Positions 1-11,182 of a DNA stretch of 64,000 nt are shown in pieces. The first letter of the stretch is position 1. Each line of letters starts with the position of its first letter. The notes under the pieces were generated by a model. That model was not told the DNA's origin. It worked only from the letters and a program-made list of their open reading frames with translations, and ran no database searches. Source of the DNA: Azospirillaceae bacterium. GTDB taxonomy: Bacteria; Pseudomonadota; Alphaproteobacteria; Azospirillales; Azospirillaceae. The position numbers and the translations under genes were made by a program. Location: the NCBI GenBank assembly GCA_028283825.1, contig JAPWJW010000005.1, forward strand, positions 310,001-374,000. Direction: 5' to 3'.

Positions 1-1
1 C

Positions 2-3000
2 GCCACCATCGGCACGCTGGAAAACGACGGTCTCATAAGGGGCGCCGTCAGTGCGATCGGCTTCAGTAACAATTACAATGGCAACGTGGGGCTTTTGCTC
101 AACACCGGCACCATTACAGCCGTCAATTACGTCCTGGTGAATTTCGGCACCATCAACACGCTGTCCAACCTCGGCCGGATCGCGACGGCGAGTACGAACG
201 AGGTGATAGGGAATGGCGGCTACATCGGCCTGCTGTCCAACAGCGGCACGATCAGCGGCAGCATCGGGGGCCTCGCCCTCGCCAACACGGGCCAGATCGC
301 TACGCTGGCCAACAGCGTCCTTCTTGGTGGCGGCAGCGCCATTTCCAATGGCGGCACGATCAGCGTCATCCTGAACAGCGGTTCCATTGTCGGCACCAGT
401 TGGTCGGCCATCTGGAACAACGGCGGTGGCCTCATTGGAACCGTGGTCAACAGCGTTGGCGCCGTCATCTCCGGCGCTTCTGTCGCCGTGAACAACTATC
501 AAGGCGGCATCCTTGGCACGCTGGTCAACGCCGGCACCATCAAGGCCCTCGGCGGCACCGCCGTCTACGGCTATAGCGGCGCTGTAGGCAACAGCGGCAC
601 GCTATACACCCTGACCAACAGCGGTCTCATTTCCGCCAGCGGCATTGATGATTACGGCGTGAACAACAGCGAGGTGATGGGTACGCTGGTCAATACCGGC
701 ACCATCGCTGCCTCGGGCGCCGCCGCCATTTTCAACAGCGGTACCATCACCCTGCTGAGCAACGGCGTCGGCGGCCTCATCTCCGGTGCCAACTCCGGCA
801 TCGCCAACACAACCTCCGCCCGCATCGGCACGCTGTCCAACGACGGCACCATTAGCGGCAGCAGCGGCATTCACAACCGCGGCACCATCGGCACGCTGCT
901 GAACGGCGGTACCATCACCGCCACCAACTATGACGGCATCTGGAACAACGGCTCCATCAACACGCTGGTCAACAGCATCGGCGGCACCATTTCCGGCCAC
1001 AGCTCCGGTGTCTACAACAACGGCAACATCGGCACGCTGGCCAACAGCGGCCTGATCACCGCCAGCCGTACCGCCGGCATCCATAACGTGGGCGTGTTGG
1101 GCGCCCTGTCCAACGACGGCACCATCTTCGGCAGCCTGGTGGGCATCAGCAACGACGGCGCGGTCAGCACCCTGGTCAACAGCATCGCCGGCACCATCCA
1201 CGGCGGCAGCGTGGGTGCCGCCAACAGCAGCGGCCACACCATCACCCTGATGGTCAACGCCGCCGGCGGCACCGTCGTCGGCGGCACCGTGGGCGTCAGC
1301 AACGCCGGCGTGATCGGCACACTCAACAACGCGGGCGCCCTCACCGGCAGCACCGGCACCGGTCTCTACAACAGCGGTAGCATCGGCACCCTGGCGAACA
1401 GCGGCAGCATCGGCGGCCGGGCGTACGGTGTCTACAACACCGTGGGCGGCACGCTGGGCACGCTGGTGAACAGCATCGGCGGCACGATCTCGGGTTACGG
1501 CGCCGGCGTGCGCAATGCCGGTCTCATGACCATCCTGGCCAACAACGCGGGCGGCCTCGTCACCGCCGGCGACACCGGCATCTACAACCTTGCCACCGGC
1601 AGCATCGCCACGCTGACCAACGCCGGCATCGTCGCGGCCACCGGCCGTTCCGGCTATGGCATCCAGAACGCCGGCGCCGTCGGCAATCTTTCCAACAGCG
1701 GCACCATCACGGGCGCTTCGGGCGGCATCTACAACACCGGCCATGTCGGCGCGCTGTCCAATGCGGGAAGCGTCTCGGGCAGATATGCCGTTTATAGCAG
1801 CGGCACCATCGACACCCTGACCAACGGGGTTGGCGGCACCCTTACGGGTACCGCGGCGGCCGTCTTCAATTATACCGGCGGCACCATCGGCATCCTGAGC
1901 AACGGCGGCGACATCGCTGGCGTCACGATCGGCGTCTCCAACTCCGGCTACATCGGGACGCTGGCCAATCAGGGCGGCGTCTCGGGCAAGACCGCCGTTT
2001 CCAACACCGTCGGCGGCAGCATCGGCACCTTCGTCAACAGCGGCGACATCGTGGGCACCACGACCGGCGTCTCCAACTACGGCACCATCGGCACGCTGAG
2101 CAATCAGGACAGCATCTCGGGCCAGTTCGGTGTCGGCAACGCCGGCACCATCGGTGTGCTGGTCAACGACGGCAGCATCGGCGCCAGCGGTATGGGCGGC
2201 GTCTTCAGCACCGGCAGCATCGGCACGCTGGTCAACAACAGCGCCATTTCCGCCCGCACGGCCGGCGTCTACGTCTATGCCGGCACCATTGGCACCGTGA
2301 TCAACGATGGGTCGATCACCGGCAGCATCGGTGTCTACAACGCTGGTGTGCTGGGCACCCTGGCCAACGCGGGCACCGTCAGCGGCAGCCGCTACGCCAT
2401 CGCCAGCACCGGCACCCTGGGCCTGCTGACCAACACCGGTACCGTCGCCGGTGATGTGCTGAGCGCCCACGCCCTGACCATCGCCGGCGGCACCAATGGC
2501 ACCGTGGGCACCTTCACCGGTTATGCCGCGGGCAGCCAGGGCACCATCGCCAGCACCGTTTCCAACGTGGTGCTGGCGTCGGGCGACATCCTGCTGAACG
2601 ACGCGGTCAACCTGGCCTCCGGCACCCTGGTCAACAACGGCGCCGGCCTGACGGTCACCGGCATCACCATCGTCGGCAACTACACCCAGTCGGGCGGTTC
2701 CCTGGTGGTGGGCAGCCAGCCGCTGCTGGTCACCGGCACGGCCAGCATCGTTGGCGGCGTCATCTCCGCCACCGCCCTTCCCGCCGCCACCGGCGCCGTC
2801 AACGTGTTCGCCGGAACCAGCGCCACGATTGTCGAGGCCGGGACGGTGGTGACCGACGGCCTGTCGGCCTTCAACAACAGCTTCACCACCGTCACCAATG
2901 GCGCCTATGTCGACCTGGTGGAGACGCAGACCGGCGACTATATCGGCACCGTCTACGGCAGTCTGGGCAAGACCGGCCTGGTGAACTCCACCACCGCCGT

Positions 3001-4504
3001 GATCGTCGCCACCACCGGTACCCTGGGCACCCTGTCCAACACCGGCACGCTGGCGGTGACCGGTGCGGGCGTGTTCAACGAGGGCACCATCGGCCTGGTG
3101 GACAACGGCGGCACCATCGCCTCCGCCTATTACGGCGTCTATAACCACGGCGGCACCATCGGCACCCTGCAGAACGATGGCGCCATCACCGCCACGTCCT
3201 CCGCCGCCGTGCGGAACGAGGGGGGCATCGGTACCCTGTCCAACGTCGGCACCCTGGCCGGTTGGATGGGTGTCTTCAACCTGTCCGGCGACTCCATCGG
3301 CCTGCTGGCCAACACCGGTGTCATCAGCGGCCAGAGCGGTATCGTCAACGACGGCACCATCGGCACCCTGCTGAACGGCGGCAGCATCATCGCGACCAGT
3401 ACCCTGGGGAACGGCCTGTTCAGCGACGGCGTCATCGGCACCCTGGTGAACAGCATCGGCGGCGTCATCACCGCCCTGAACGATGGCATCAAGACCAGCA
3501 ACACCATCGCCGTGCTGACGAACGACGGGCTGATCACCGGCGGGCAATACGGTATCGAGAACGCCGGCACGATCGACACCCTGTCCAACGGTGGCACCAT
3601 CACCGGCGGCAATACCGCCGTGCACAACACCGGCGCCATCGGCACGCTGGTCAACAACGGCCAGGTCAGCGCCTATAATACCGGCATCTACAACGATGGC
3701 GGCAGCATCGGCACGCTGGTCAACAATGGCGCCATCGTCAGCCAGCAGGCTTCCGGCGTGCGCAACACCGGCACCATCGGCTGGCTGTCCAACAGCGGCA
3801 CCATCAGCGGCCCGTCGACCGGCATCTACAACAAGGCCGGCATCATCGACAGCCTGTCCAACAGCGGCACCATCGCCGGCGGTTGGGGCATCGACAACCG
3901 GACCAGCATCGGCACGCTGGTGAACAGCATCGGCGGCGTCGTCAGCGGCCAGGATGTCGGCATCGGGGGCCGCGGCAGCATCGGCACGCTGACCAACGCC
4001 GGCCTGATCACCGGCGCGTCGACCGGGCTCTCCGTCGATGGTTCCATCGGCCTGGTGTCGAACGCCGGCACCATCAGCGGCGGCTACGCCGGTATCTACA
4101 GCGACGGCGTCCTGGACACCGTGGTCAACACCGGCCTCATCTCGGTCGCCGGCGGCACCAGCATCGCCGCCGTGGCCAACGCGGGCACGCTGGGCCTGCT
4201 GGTCAACAGCATCGGCGGCACCATCACCGCCAGCGGCAGCAGTGCCGTCGCCGGCGTCGCCAACTACGGGACCCTGGGCACGCTGTCCAACGGCGGCGTC
4301 ATCCTGGCCACCGGCGCCAACGCCGCCGGTGTCGCCAACCTCACCGGCACCCTGGATCTGCTGACCAACAGCGGCAGCATCCATGGCGATGGCAGCGGCG
4401 TCCTGAACGCCGCCAGCTTGGGCACCCTGGTCAACACCGGCGCCATCACCGGCGGCGCGGTGGGGGTGAACAACAGCGGCACGCTGGCGCTGCTGTCCAA
4501 CGGT
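2..4504 (+). CDS. Autotransporter adhesin, segment 1: N-proximal beta-helix passenger (partial)
   Basis: First reading frame of the giant adhesin, open from the window edge. The first in-frame start-like codon is a GTG at 86, but repeat sequence precedes it, so it is not the real start. It carries dozens of 20-25 residue repeats with the core G-T-I-G-T-L-x-N and N-S-G-T-I-S-G, interrupted at about 2470-3010 by the first copy of a longer non-repeat module. Around 4499-4510 the codons for the expected N-G-G-S-I-G become out of phase through one extra base. The old frame stays open to 5986 but encodes an Arg/Gln/His-rich sequence unlike the protein, so coding in this frame ends near 4504. Confidence 0.8.
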
Positions 4505-7500
4505 CGGCAGCATCGGCGGCGCCACCGGCCTTTACAACATCGGTACCGTCGGCACGCTGTCCAACAGCGGCACGATCAGCGGCAGCATCGCCGCCATCCA
4601 CAACAGCGGCACCCTTGGCGCCCTGTCCAACAGCGGCGTCGTCGCCGGCGACATCGTCAACACCGGCGGCAGCCTGACCATTACCGGCGGCACCGGTACC
4701 GCCGTGGGCACCTTCACCGGTTATGCGGCCGGCAGCCAGGGCACGATCACCAACACCCTCGGCAACGTGGTGCTGGCGTCGGGCAATGTCCTGCTGGACG
4801 ACGCGGTCCGGCTGGCCAGCGGCACGCTGGTCAACAGCGGCAGCAGCCTGACGGTGACGAATGTCACCATCACCGGCAACTACACCCAGACGGGTGGCGC
4901 CCTGGTGGTGGGCGACCAGGAACTGGTGGTCACCGGCACGGCCCGCATCACCGGCGGCAGCCTGATCGACACCGCCGTCGTCGCCGCCACCGGCACCACC
5001 AACGTGCTGTCGGGCACCAGCTACACCATCCTGGAGGCCGGGACCCTGGTGGTCAGCGGCCTGACGGCCACCAACGCCGCCTATACCACGGTCACCAACG
5101 GCAGCTACCAGGAACTGGTGCTGACCCAGACCGGCAACTACATCGGCGGCAGCTACGACAGCCTGGGCAACGCCGCCGGCGGCGTCATCCACTCCACCAC
5201 CGGCGTGCTGGTGGCGTCCACCGGCAGCCTGGGCACCCTGGCCAACAGCGGCACCCTGGTGGGCACCCGCTATGGCGTCAGCATCGTGTCGGGCGGCACG
5301 CTGGGCCTGCTGACCAACAGCGGCACCTTGGGCGGCAACGTCTATGCCGTTCTGAACGGGGGCTCGATCAGCACCCTGGACAACGAGGGGACGATCGCGG
5401 GCACCAACGCGGGCATCCAGAACACCGGCACGGTGGACCTGCTGACCAACGGCGGCACCATCACGGGCTCGCTGGGTGTGGTCAGCAGCACGACGATCGG
5501 CACGCTGATCAACGGCGGCGCCATCCTCGCCCAGGGGAACGCCGTCTACAGCACCGGCACGGTCACCCTGCTGGACAACAGCATGGGCGCCACCATCAGC
5601 AGCAGCGGCCAGTACGCCGTCGCCAACAGCCATATCCTGGGCACCCTGGTCAACGACGGCCTGATCACCGCCAGCACGCATGCCGCGATCTACAACTTCG
5701 CCCGCGGCACCATCGGCACGCTGGTCAACAGTGCCACCGGCACCATCGTCGGCGCCTCGGGCGCCATCTACAATGCCGCCGGCACCATCGGCTTGCTCAG
5801 CAACGCCGGCACCATCCTGGACACCGCCGGCGACACTCCGGTGGGCGTCTGGAACCTCGCCAGCATCGGTACCCTTGCCAACAGCGGCCTGATCTCCAGC
5901 GCGTCGCTGGGCGTCTACAACCAGGGCGGCACCATCGGGACGCTGGCCAACAGCGGCACGGTCAGCGGCCTGGACGGGGTCTATAACGCCGGCAGCATCG
6001 GCACGCTGCAGAACAGCGGCGCCCTCATCGGCACCCAGTATTCCGGCGTGCTCAACCAGGGCACCATCGGCTGGTTGTCCAACAGCGGCACCATCACCGG
6101 CCCGTCGTCGGGCGTCTACAACGGCACCGGCGGTACGATCGGCAGCCTGTCCAACACCGGCACCATCGCCGGTGGCTGGGGCGTCAACAACAAGGGCAGT
6201 ATCGGCACGCTCGCCAACGGTGTCGGCGGCGTCATCAGCGGCCAGTATGTCGGCGTCGGCAACAGCGGCAGCATCGGCACCCTGTCCAACGCCGGCCTGA
6301 TCACCGGCGGCCAGACCGCCATCTACAACCAGGGCACCCTCGGCCTGCTGGCCAACAGCGGCATCATCGCCGGCAACGTCGTGGACGCCAGCGGCGGCGA
6401 CCTGACCATCGCCGGTGGCACAGGCCGCACGGTGGGCACGTTCACCGGGAATGCCGGCGGCACGCTGGGCACCATCAGCCTGCCCAACGGCGGCAATGTC
6501 GTTCTATCGTCCGGCAACCTGCTGCTGAACGACACGGTCAGCCTGGTGTCGGGCACGCTGGTGAACAACGGCGCGACCGTCGTGCTGGCCAGCATCGTCA
6601 CCGTCAGCGGCAATTACAGCCAGGCGGCCGGCGGCCTGTCCGCCGGCGTGGGTGGCGAACTGGTGGTCACCGGTTCCGCCAACCTGACCGGCGGCAGCGT
6701 CAGCGCGGCGGCGGCCACCGACAGCAACGTCATCGTGGGTGACAGCCGCACGGTGCTGGAGGCGGCCGGCGGCCTGACCGTCAGCGGCGTGACCGCCAGC
6801 AACGGCGTCCTGGCGACCATCGCCAACGGCACCGCCACCGACCTGGTGGTCACGGCGATCAGCGATTACATCGGCACCGTCTATGGCAACCTGGCCAATA
6901 CCGGCACCATCAACGCCACCACGGCGGTGGCGGTGGGGGCCAGGGGCACCCTGGCCACGCTCAGCAACACCGGCGTCCTGACCGGCAGCGCCTATGGCGT
7001 GCAGGTCCTGGGCACCCTGGGCACCCTGAACAACCAGGGCAGCATCGGCGGCACCGTCGGCGTCTGGGCCGACGGGCCGGTGGATGTGCTGGCCAACGCC
7101 GGCACCATCACCGGCGGCACCGGCGCCATCTGGGTGGAACGCACCCTGGGCACCCTGAACAACAGCGGGCTGATCAGCGGCGGCAATGTGGGCATCGGCA
7201 ACGCCGGCACCCTGGGCCTGCTGGACAACAGCGGCACCGTCGCCGGTGGCGCCAGCGGCGGCGTCGCCAACTTCGGCACCCTGGGCACGCTGCACAACAG
7301 CGGCCTGATCACCGCCGACATGGCCATCTGGAACTCCGGCACCATCGGCGCCCTGGTCAACGACGGCACCATTGCCGGCACCAACCAGGCGCTGGAACTG
7401 GGTAACGAGGGCGCCATCGGCAGCGTGGTCAACAACGGCCTGATGTCCGGCGGGATGAGCGCCATCTCCCTGGTCGATGGCACGGTGGGCGCGCTGGTCA

Positions 7501-10500
7501 ACAGCGGCACCATCAGCGGCGGTGTCCTGGGCATCTTCGTGGGCAGCGACAGCACCATCGGCACGCTGACCAATGCCGGCCTGATCAGCGCCCCCACGGC
7601 GCTGTACACCCGCGGTGCCCTGGGGACCGTGGCCAACAGCGGCACCATCGTCGGCAACGTGGTCAACCTTTCAGCGACCGACTTAGTGCTGACCGGCACG
7701 GGCGGCACGCTGACGGGCGGCACCATCAGCAACACGGCCAGCAACGTGGTGTTCGCGGGCGGCAGCCAGGTGGTGGGCGACGCCATCGATGTCGGCACGC
7801 ATACGGTGGTGAACAACGGCGCCACCCTGGATCTGGCCGGCACGGTCAGTATCACTGGCAACTACAGCCAGGCGACGGGCACGCTGGCGCTGGGCACCTA
7901 CACCCTGGTGGTCAGCGGGGTCGCCAGCATCAGTGGCGGCGCCATCACCACCACCCAGTTGGACGCGGCGGGCAACTACCTGGCGGGCAGCGGCACCGGC
8001 ACCCTGGTGCAGGGTGGGGCTGGTTCCAGCTACACCGGCGTGGACATCACCAGCGGCATCACCGGGCTGGCGGTGGCGACCAGCGTGGTCACCATCGGCG
8101 GTACCGTCGACCTGCTGCTGTCGCAGGCCAACGACTATGTCGGCGGCATGCTGGCCAACCTGGACAACACCGGCACCATCGCGAACGTGGCCACGGCCGC
8201 TTATGTCGCCGGTACCGGCACCGTCGGCACCGTCAGCAACAGCGGCGTGTTGGCCGGTGACGCCTACGGCGTGCTCAACCTGGGCACCATCGGCAGCCTG
8301 AACAACAGCGGCGTGATCAGCGGCGCCCAGTATTCCGGCGTGCTGAACCAGGGCACCATCGGCCTGCTGTCCAACAGCGGCAGCATCAGCGGCCCGTCGT
8401 CGGGCATCTACAACGGCAGCGACGGCGTCATCGGCAGCCTGTCCAACACCGGTACCATCAGCGGTGGCTGGGGCCTGAACAACAAGGGTGGCATCGGCAC
8501 GCTGGGCCAACGGCGTCGGCGGCGTGATCAGCGGCCAGTATGTCGGCGTCGGCAACGGCGGCAGCATCGGCACCCTGTCCAACGCCGGCCTGATCACCGG
8601 CGCGTCGACCGGCGTCTACAACCGGGGCACCATCGGCACCCTGGTCAACAGCGGCACCATCAGCGGCGCCAACTGGGCCATCTACAACAGCGGCAGCCTG
8701 GGCACGGTGGCCAACAGCGGCATGATTGCCGGCAACGTGGTCAACACCAGCGCCAATGACCTGGTCATCACCGGCGGTTCCGACGGCACGGTGGGCGTCC
8801 TCACCGGTGGCACCATCAGCAACGCCAACAGCAACCTGGTGTTCGCCTCGGGCGATCTCAGCCTGGGTGATGCCATCGACGTGACCGGCCACACGGTCAC
8901 CAACGCCGGCGCCAACCTGACGCTGGCCGGCGGCGTGGCGGTCACCGGTGATTACGGCCAGACCGGCGGCAGCCTGAACGTCAACGGCCATGTGCTGACT
9001 GTCAGTGGGGCGGCGGTGGTCACCGGCGGCACGGTTTCGGCCGGCTTGTCGTCCAAGGACAACTACTTCGTGGGTGACAGCGTCGCCCTGATCCAGGGTG
9101 GCGAGGGCTCCAGCTACACCGGTGCCACCGTCACCAGCGGCATCACCGGCCTGGATGGCATCGCGTCGATCAGCGGCAACACCCTGTTGGGCGTGGCCGG
9201 CAACGACTACATCGGCGGCAGCCTGGACAGCCTGAACGTCACCGGCACCCTGGCCAACACGGCCGGCGGCGCCACGGCGCTGTACATCGCCAGCACCGGC
9301 ACGCTGGGGGCCCTGTCGGTCACCGGCGCCATCGTCGGCGACATCGCCAACTACTCGACCAACGATCTGTCGATCAGCGGCGGCACGGACGATGCGCCGG
9401 GCACCCTGACGGGCAGCAACGGTGGCATCGGCCAGATCACCAACACCCTGGCCGACCTGCGCTTCGTCTCCGGCACCCTGTTGCTGAACGACAACATCAA
9501 TGTCGGCAGCCACAGTGTGGTGAACAGCGGGGCGACCCTGCTGGTGAACAACGCCATCAACATCACCGGCAGCTACAGCCAGACGGCGGGCAACCTGGTG
9601 ATCGGCGTCGCCAGCACCAGCAGCTACGGCAGCCTGGTGATCAGCGGATCGGCCAGCCTGACCGGTGGTTCCGTTACGCTGAAGGGCGACCTGTCGGCCG
9701 GCAGCTATACCATCGTGTCGGCGGGCACCGGTCTGACGACCAGCAACCTGGTGCTGACGGCCGCCGGCTACACGGTGACCAGCAGCACCATCACCAGCGG
9801 CGGCAAGACCGACCTGGTGCTGACGCTGAACACCGCCAGCACCGGTACCACCGGCAGCGGGACCGGCACAGGCACCGATACGGGTAGCGGTGGCGACAGT
9901 GGCACCGGCACGGGCGGTTCCACGGGCACGGGTGGTTCGTCGGGTTCCGGCACGACCACGCCACCAGCGGTGCGTTACGCGTCCATCGGCCGGGCCGAAG
10001 GCGGCGCGGCGGTGGGCACCGGCGTGGCGCTGGACCAGATCGCGGTGAACACCAGCGCGGCGGCACAGGCCTTCCAGGCGGCGGTCCTGAACCCGCTGTC
10101 CAGCCTGACGGGCAAGGCGCAGCAGGTGGCGGTGGCCCAATTGGCCCCCAACCAGTTGACGCCCCAGCTGACCACCACCCTGTTCACGCCGACCACCACG
10201 GCTATCAGCCAGCACCAGCAGACGGTGGCGGGCCTGATGGACAGCTATGGCAAGGGCGGCGCGGCAGCTGGCGACGGCACCATGAACGGCGTGCTGTGGG
10301 GCGAAATCCTGGGCGGCGGCGCGCTCCGCGCCAACGCCACGGACGCGGCCGGCTACCGCGCCAGCAGTGCGGGCATCGTCCTGGGTGGCGACTGGTACAT
10401 CAACCGCGAGGTCATGGCCGGATTGGCGTTCAGCTGGCTGAACAGCGCCGCGGTGGGCCAGGGCGACACCGCCGGCAGCCTGACGCGGGTGGGCAGTTAC

Positions 10501-11121
10501 CAGCTGACGGCCTACAGCGTCTGGCGGCCGGACTTCGCCGAACAGCGGCTGTCGGTCCAGGGCCAGGTGGCGTTCGGCTACAACCACTACGACCAGCGTC
10601 GTGACATCGACTTCCTGGGCGCCCGCGCCAACGCCAACTATGGTGGGGAGCAGTATGTGGGCAAGGTGACGGTGGGCTATGCCATGCCGGACCACAACGG
10701 CTTCACCCTGACGCCGCAATGGAGCCTGCAGGCCAGCCGCCTGACCAACCACGCCTACAGCGAACATGACGCCGGCGTGCTGGATCTGGCTGTCGGCGCC
10801 ATGGCGACGAACAGTCTGGAGCAGGAATTGGGCTTCAAGCTGGACACGGGCGTCGACACCGCCTTCGGCCGCCTGTTGCCGGACCTGAAGCTGGCGTGGG
10901 TGCACGATTACCTCAGCGGCCCGGTCTCGACCACGGCGGTGCTGGGTGGCGTCAGCTTCGCCAGCACCACGGGCCGGATCAGCGCCGATGGTGTCGCCAT
11001 AGCCTTGGGCGCCACCCTGGCCAAGGGCGACGGTCTCAGCCTGCGGCTGGAATACAACGGCGACCTGCGCAGCGATTACCAGAGCCACGCCGGCGTCCTG
11101 CGCGCCAGCTGGAACTTCTAA
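2..11121 (+). CDS. Giant autotransporter adhesin (5' end outside window; two +1 frameshifts)
   Basis: This reads as one very large type V secreted (autotransporter) surface protein. The frame is already open at base 2, so the true start and signal peptide lie upstream. The passenger is thousands of residues of short Gly/Asn/Thr/Ser-rich repeats of the form NSGTIGTLVNSGTISG, predicted to fold as a right-handed beta-helix outside the cell. It ends in a Gly/Thr/Ser linker and an outer-membrane barrel with a C-terminal Phe, as expected of BAM substrates. The frame changes near 4504 and near 8505, each time by one extra base, and the repeat sequence continues without loss in the new frame. Removing both bases gives one protein of about 3700 residues within the window. 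Alternatives are a phase-variable gene or a real pseudogene. Its ligand cannot be predicted. Confidence 0.85.
4505..8505 (+). CDS. Autotransporter adhesin, segment 2: central passenger
   Basis: Second reading frame of the same protein. It resumes the repeat pattern directly after the first frameshift (GSIGGATGLYNIGTV). A GTG at 4704 is the first start-like codon in this frame, but the match to the repeat consensus begins about 200 bases earlier, which argues for continuous reading rather than a new start. It contains copies two, three and four of the long spacer module (about 4670-5220, 6390-6930 and 7680-8210), separated by blocks of short repeats. The frame is lost at the G run 8504-8506. 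The parallel sequence at 6203-6215 has one G fewer there and reads L-A-N-G-V-G-G. The old frame stays open to 8759 as Arg-rich nonsense. Confidence 0.8.
8506..11121 (+). CDS. Autotransporter adhesin, segment 3: C-terminal passenger, linker and beta-barrel
   Basis: Third reading frame, ending at a TAA at 11119. A short last block of NSGTIxG repeats is followed by spacer-module copies five and six (about 8770-9290 and 9360-9830). A low-complexity Gly/Thr/Ser linker covers about 9836-9965, then an alpha-helical stretch and the translocator barrel. The last residues are S-W-N-F, the aromatic C-terminus typical of outer membrane beta-barrels. If translated alone this segment would lack a signal peptide and could not be exported, so expression depends on joining to the upstream frames. 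A 15-bp inverted repeat follows the stop codon. Confidence 0.85.
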   Translation, partial: ANGVGGVISGQYVGVGNGGSIGTLSNAGLITGASTGVYNRGTIGTLVNSGTISGANWAIYNSGSLGTVANSGMIAGNVVNTSANDLVITGGSDGTVGVLTGGTISNANSNLVFASGDLSLGDAIDVTGHTVTNAGANLTLAGGVAVTGDYGQTGGSLNVNGHVLTVSGAAVVTGGTVSAGLSSKDNYFVGDSVALIQGGEGSSYTGATVTSGITGLDGIASISGNTLLGVAGNDYIGGSLDSLNVTGTLANTAGGATALYIASTGTLGALSVTGAIVGDIANYSTNDLSISGGTDDAPGTLTGSNGGIGQITNTLADLRFVSGTLLLNDNINVGSHSVVNSGATLLVNNAINITGSYSQTAGNLVIGVASTSSYGSLVISGSASLTGGSVTLKGDLSAGSYTIVSAGTGLTTSNLVLTAAGYTVTSSTITSGGKTDLVLTLNTASTGTTGSGTGTGTDTGSGGDSGTGTGGSTGTGGSSGSGTTTPPAVRYASIGRAEGGAAVGTGVALDQIAVNTSAAAQAFQAAVLNPLSSLTGKAQQVAVAQLAPNQLTPQLTTTLFTPTTTAISQHQQTVAGLMDSYGKGGAAAGDGTMNGVLWGEILGGGALRANATDAAGYRASSAGIVLGGDWYINREVMAGLAFSWLNSAAVGQGDTAGSLTRVGSYQLTAYSVWRPDFAEQRLSVQGQVAFGYNHYDQRRDIDFLGARANANYGGEQYVGKVTVGYAMPDHNGFTLTPQWSLQASRLTNHAYSEHDAGVLDLAVGAMATNSLEQELGFKLDTGVDTAFGRLLPDLKLAWVHDYLSGPVSTTAVLGGVSFASTTGRISADGVAIALGATLAKGDGLSLRLEYNGDLRSDYQSHAGVLRASWNF
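10290..11118 (+). other. Autotransporter beta-barrel (translocator) domain
   Basis: About 276 residues from the G-V-L-W-G-E-I-L-G-G-G motif to the terminal Phe. Alternating aromatic/hydrophobic strands with many Gly, Tyr and Asn residues, the start motif W-G-E/W-G-x-x-x-G-x-x-G, and the barrel motifs S-A-G-I-V-L-G-G-D and L-R-L-E-Y-N-G match the Pfam autotransporter beta-domain in length and order. It inserts in the outer membrane and carries the linker through its pore. Confidence 0.9.
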
Positions 11122-11134
11122 GGGGGCTGAAGGC

Positions 11135-11177
11135 GGGCCCTGGGACGGAAGGGGTGACCTTATCCGTCCCAGGGCCC
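11135..11177. terminator. Perfect 15-bp inverted repeat between convergent genes
   Basis: GGGCCCTGGGACGGA (11135-11149) is perfectly complementary to 11163-11177 with a 13-base loop. It lies between the stop codons of the adhesin (+) and the oxidoreductase (-), the place for a shared terminator. The T content after the stem is low (GTTTCTC), so intrinsic termination is likely but not certain. Confidence 0.6.
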
Positions 11178-11182
11178 GTTTC

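Larger units (their letters stand above)
2..9350 (+). repeat. Coding tandem repeats: short beta-helix units plus six spacer modules
   Basis: Two nested levels of repetition. The short unit of about 60-75 bp encodes x-N-x-G-T-I-G-T-L-x-N-S-G-x-I-S-G. A longer module of about 180 residues (I-x-G-G-T-x-x-T-V-G-T-F-T-G at its start, G-N-Y-x-Q-x-x-G in the middle, D-Y-I-G-x-x-Y/L at its end) occurs near 2470, 4670, 6390, 7680, 8770 and 9360. The short-repeat blocks between modules shrink steadily toward the C-terminus. Many stretches are nearly identical at DNA level, which could drive recombination or assembly collapse. Confidence 0.8.

Noticed and set aside
602-4525. Antisense open frame of 1307 codons opposite the adhesin, with others at 4446-5681 and 8458-11088
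   Set aside because: They arise from the codon bias of the repetitive adhesin gene. The sequences are monotonous (GVGQGADGA-like), lack ribosome sites and mirror the repeats of the true strand.
2-9350. Regularly spaced repeats resembling a CRISPR array
   Set aside because: The repeats are in frame, vary in length and sequence, and encode a beta-helix protein; there are no constant direct repeats with unique spacers and no cas genes.
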